A stretch of DNA of 6,656 bases from Schaalia odontolytica (GTDB lineage: Bacteria; Actinomycetota; Actinomycetes; Actinomycetales; Actinomycetaceae): assembly GCA_958415245.1 (NCBI GenBank), contig CATYYP010000103.1:1-6656 (forward strand), in the 5' to 3' direction. Positions 5,661 to 6,656 of the stretch are shown piece by piece. The notes beneath the pieces were generated by a model. The model ran no database searches, was not told where the DNA came from, and saw only the letters and a list, made by a program, of their open reading frames with translations. The position numbers and the translations under genes are program-made. Every line of letters starts with the position of its first letter. Position 1 is the stretch's first letter.

Positions 5661-5696
5661 AGCCCCGGCCTCGTCCATGCAGACGATGCCGGGGCT
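5661..5696 (-). terminator. Long hairpin behind gpmA built from the recurrent word
   Basis: 5661-5675 and 5682-5696 pair at 14 of 15 positions (one C/T mismatch at 5670/5687) around a six-base loop. It starts nine bases after the gpmA stop codon and precedes the T-tailed terminator at 5634-5653. It has no T-tract itself, so it could be a transcript-stabilising or first-stage termination hairpin. One arm contains the 14-base word. Confidence -1.
5662..5675 (-). repeat. Recurrent 14-base word, exact copy 4 (hairpin arm behind gpmA)
   Basis: Exact minus-strand copy forming one arm of the hairpin at 5661-5696. The opposite arm is the same word with one substitution (5682-5695 read on the plus strand), so the hairpin is an inverted pair of the word. 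Confidence -1.
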
Positions 5697-5705
5697 CCGC
5701 TCAGC

Positions 5706-6443
5706 TCACTTGCCCTGGTTGGCGACCGCGGCGATCTTCGCCTCGGCCTCGGGATCCAGGTAGGTGCCGCCCTTCTTGATGGGCTTAAGGGTTTCCTCGT
5801 CGAGCTCGTACACCAGCGGAATGCCGGTGGGGATGTTGACGCCGGCGATGTCCTCGTCGGAGATCTCATCCAGGTGCTTGACGATGGCGCGCAGGGAGTT
5901 GCCGTGCGCGGCGATCATGACGGTCTTACCACTCTTGATCGCGGGAACGATGGCCTCATCCCAGTAGGGCAGCAGACGCGCGATAACGTCCTTGAGGCAC
6001 TCGCTCATGGGGACGGGCTCGCCAGCGTAACGCGGGTCGGTGTCCTGCGAGAACTCCGAGCCGGCCTCGATGGCAGGCGGGGCCACGTCGAAGGAACGGC
6101 GCCACAGCATGAACTGGTCCTCGCCGTACTCGTCGCGGATTTCCTTCTTGTTCTTGCCCTGGAGCGCACCGTAGTGACGCTCGTTGAGGCGCCAGTTGCG
6201 CTCAACGGGGATCCAGTGGCGATCGGCAGCGTCGAGGGCGAGGTTCGCGGTCATGATGGCGCGACGCAGCATCGACGTGAACAGGAGGTCGGGCTTCACG
6301 CCCGCTTCCTTGAGGAGCTCGCCACCGTGGGTAGCCTCCGCGCGGCCCTTGTCCGACAGCGGAACATCCACCCAACCGGTGAAGAGGTTCTTTGCATTCC
6401 ATTCGCTCTCGCCGTGGCGGAGCAGCACCAGTTTGTAGCTCAT
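5706..6443 (-). CDS. gpmA: 2,3-bisphosphoglycerate-dependent phosphoglycerate mutase
   Basis: This enzyme interconverts 3- and 2-phosphoglycerate in glycolysis and gluconeogenesis, in the cytoplasm, through a phosphohistidine intermediate. The 245-residue protein starts [16 protein letters not shown]. His10 is the phosphorylated residue. Arg61 in SMLRRA, Glu88 in [14 protein letters not shown] and His180 in AAHGNSLRA complete the catalytic set, and [13 protein letters not shown] (21-33) is also typical. Length and all key residues agree with a functional GpmA. The frame is open further upstream, but family alignment fixes the start at 6443. The ribosome site is odd: GGAG (6446-6449) is only two bases from the ATG, while the strong GAGGAGG (6470-6476) is 26 bases away. 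The gene seems to be monocistronic, ended by the hairpins at 5634-5696. No other glycolytic gene is adjacent in the window. Confidence -1.
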   Translation of the reverse strand: MSYKLVLLRHGESEWNAKNLFTGWVDVPLSDKGRAEATHGGELLKEAGVKPDLLFTSMLRRAIMTANLALDAADRHWIPVERNWRLNERHYGALQGKNKKEIRDEYGEDQFMLWRRSFDVAPPAIEAGSEFSQDTDPRYAGEPVPMSECLKDVIARLLPYWDEAIVPAIKSGKTVMIAAHGNSLRAIVKHLDEISDEDIAGVNIPTGIPLVYELDEETLKPIKKGGTYLDPEAEAKIAAVANQGK

Positions 6444-6656
6444 GTCTCCATTGTCCCACAGGTTCCAACCCTCCTCATACATCCCGTGGGGTTGATCACG
6501 CCACAGCTTGGACACCGGACCGCGAGGGGGACGAGGCCCCGCCTCCAACACCGCAGAACGAGGCCCATTACCTTGTGCGGACAAAGACCCCGGCCATACC
6601 CTGATTACCCCCTGAGTACCCCTCGAAATACCCCTGAGTTCCTTGAGATTCCGCGG
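6444..6656. other. Region upstream of gpmA without a gene
   Basis: No convincing coding sequence is present; the open frame that continues gpmA upstream lacks family similarity. It holds GAGGAGG on the minus strand (6470-6476), a partial copy of the recurrent word (GACGAGGCC at 6530-6538) within GGGG-acgagg-CCCC, a small inverted repeat TTGT-GCGG-ACAA (6573-6584) and the TACCCCTGAG repeats. The gpmA promoter should lie here, but I cannot fix it. Confidence -1.
6597..6638. repeat. Four degenerate direct repeats, consensus TACCCCTGAG
   Basis: Units begin at 6597 (TACCCTGAT), 6606 (TACCCCCTGAG), 6617 (TACCCCTCGAAA) and 6629 (TACCCCTGAG), spaced 9, 11 and 12 bases, roughly one helical turn each. 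They lie 150-195 bases upstream of gpmA, and a transcription factor binding one face of the DNA is a possible reader. Confidence -1.

Noticed and set aside
5430..5763. Small plus-strand frames upstream of carD
   Set aside because: They cross the promoter and both terminator hairpins and lack ribosome sites, so they are chance frames.
6444..6584. N-terminal extension of gpmA to the upstream start
   Set aside because: Phosphoglycerate mutases begin at the [11 protein letters not shown] segment; the extra residues have no family counterpart.

Overview
The window is high-G+C DNA with the gene content of an actinobacterium. CarD carries the actinobacterial RNA-polymerase-binding signature and is followed directly by ispD. 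Cofactor-dependent phosphoglycerate mutase is gpmA of the usual 245-residue type. Codon choice, short gene spacing and overall style are compatible with the Actinomyces/Schaalia group, but that placement is inference. I see no tRNA, rRNA, insertion sequence, prophage or CRISPR array.

Layout from left to right: (1) The 3' part of a plus-strand gene, cut by the window's left edge. It encodes a membrane-anchored protein with a proline/acid-rich cytoplasmic N-terminal region, one transmembrane helix and a large exported domain that may be a PQQ-like propeller. Its start lies outside the window, and its N-terminal part contains a perfect 55-bp in-frame duplication. (2) A convergent minus-strand UMF1-family (Atg22-like) MFS transporter. 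(3) A divergent plus-strand gene for an unrecognised four-helix membrane protein with a possible PH-like soluble part. It is the only gene here with TTA codons. (4) A minus-strand carD-ispD operon whose genes overlap by 17 bp; it couples a global transcription factor with the third step of the MEP isoprenoid pathway. (5) A minus-strand gpmA (glycolysis), separated from carD by a double-hairpin terminator and the carD promoter region. (6) 213 bp upstream of gpmA without a gene, holding a phased degenerate direct repeat.

The genes do not form one pathway. This is mostly chromosomal housekeeping sequence with two lineage-specific membrane proteins. The most unusual signal cuts across the genes. 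A 14-base word, GACGAGGCCGGGGC, occurs four times exactly and several more times nearly exactly. It sits on both strands, in intergenic DNA and in two unrelated coding regions, and one copy builds the stem of a terminator-like hairpin behind gpmA. That arrangement resembles DNA uptake sequences of Neisseriaceae and Pasteurellaceae, but what it does here is unknown. A second, weaker theme is that three predicted promoters share an extended -10 form beginning TGGTA.
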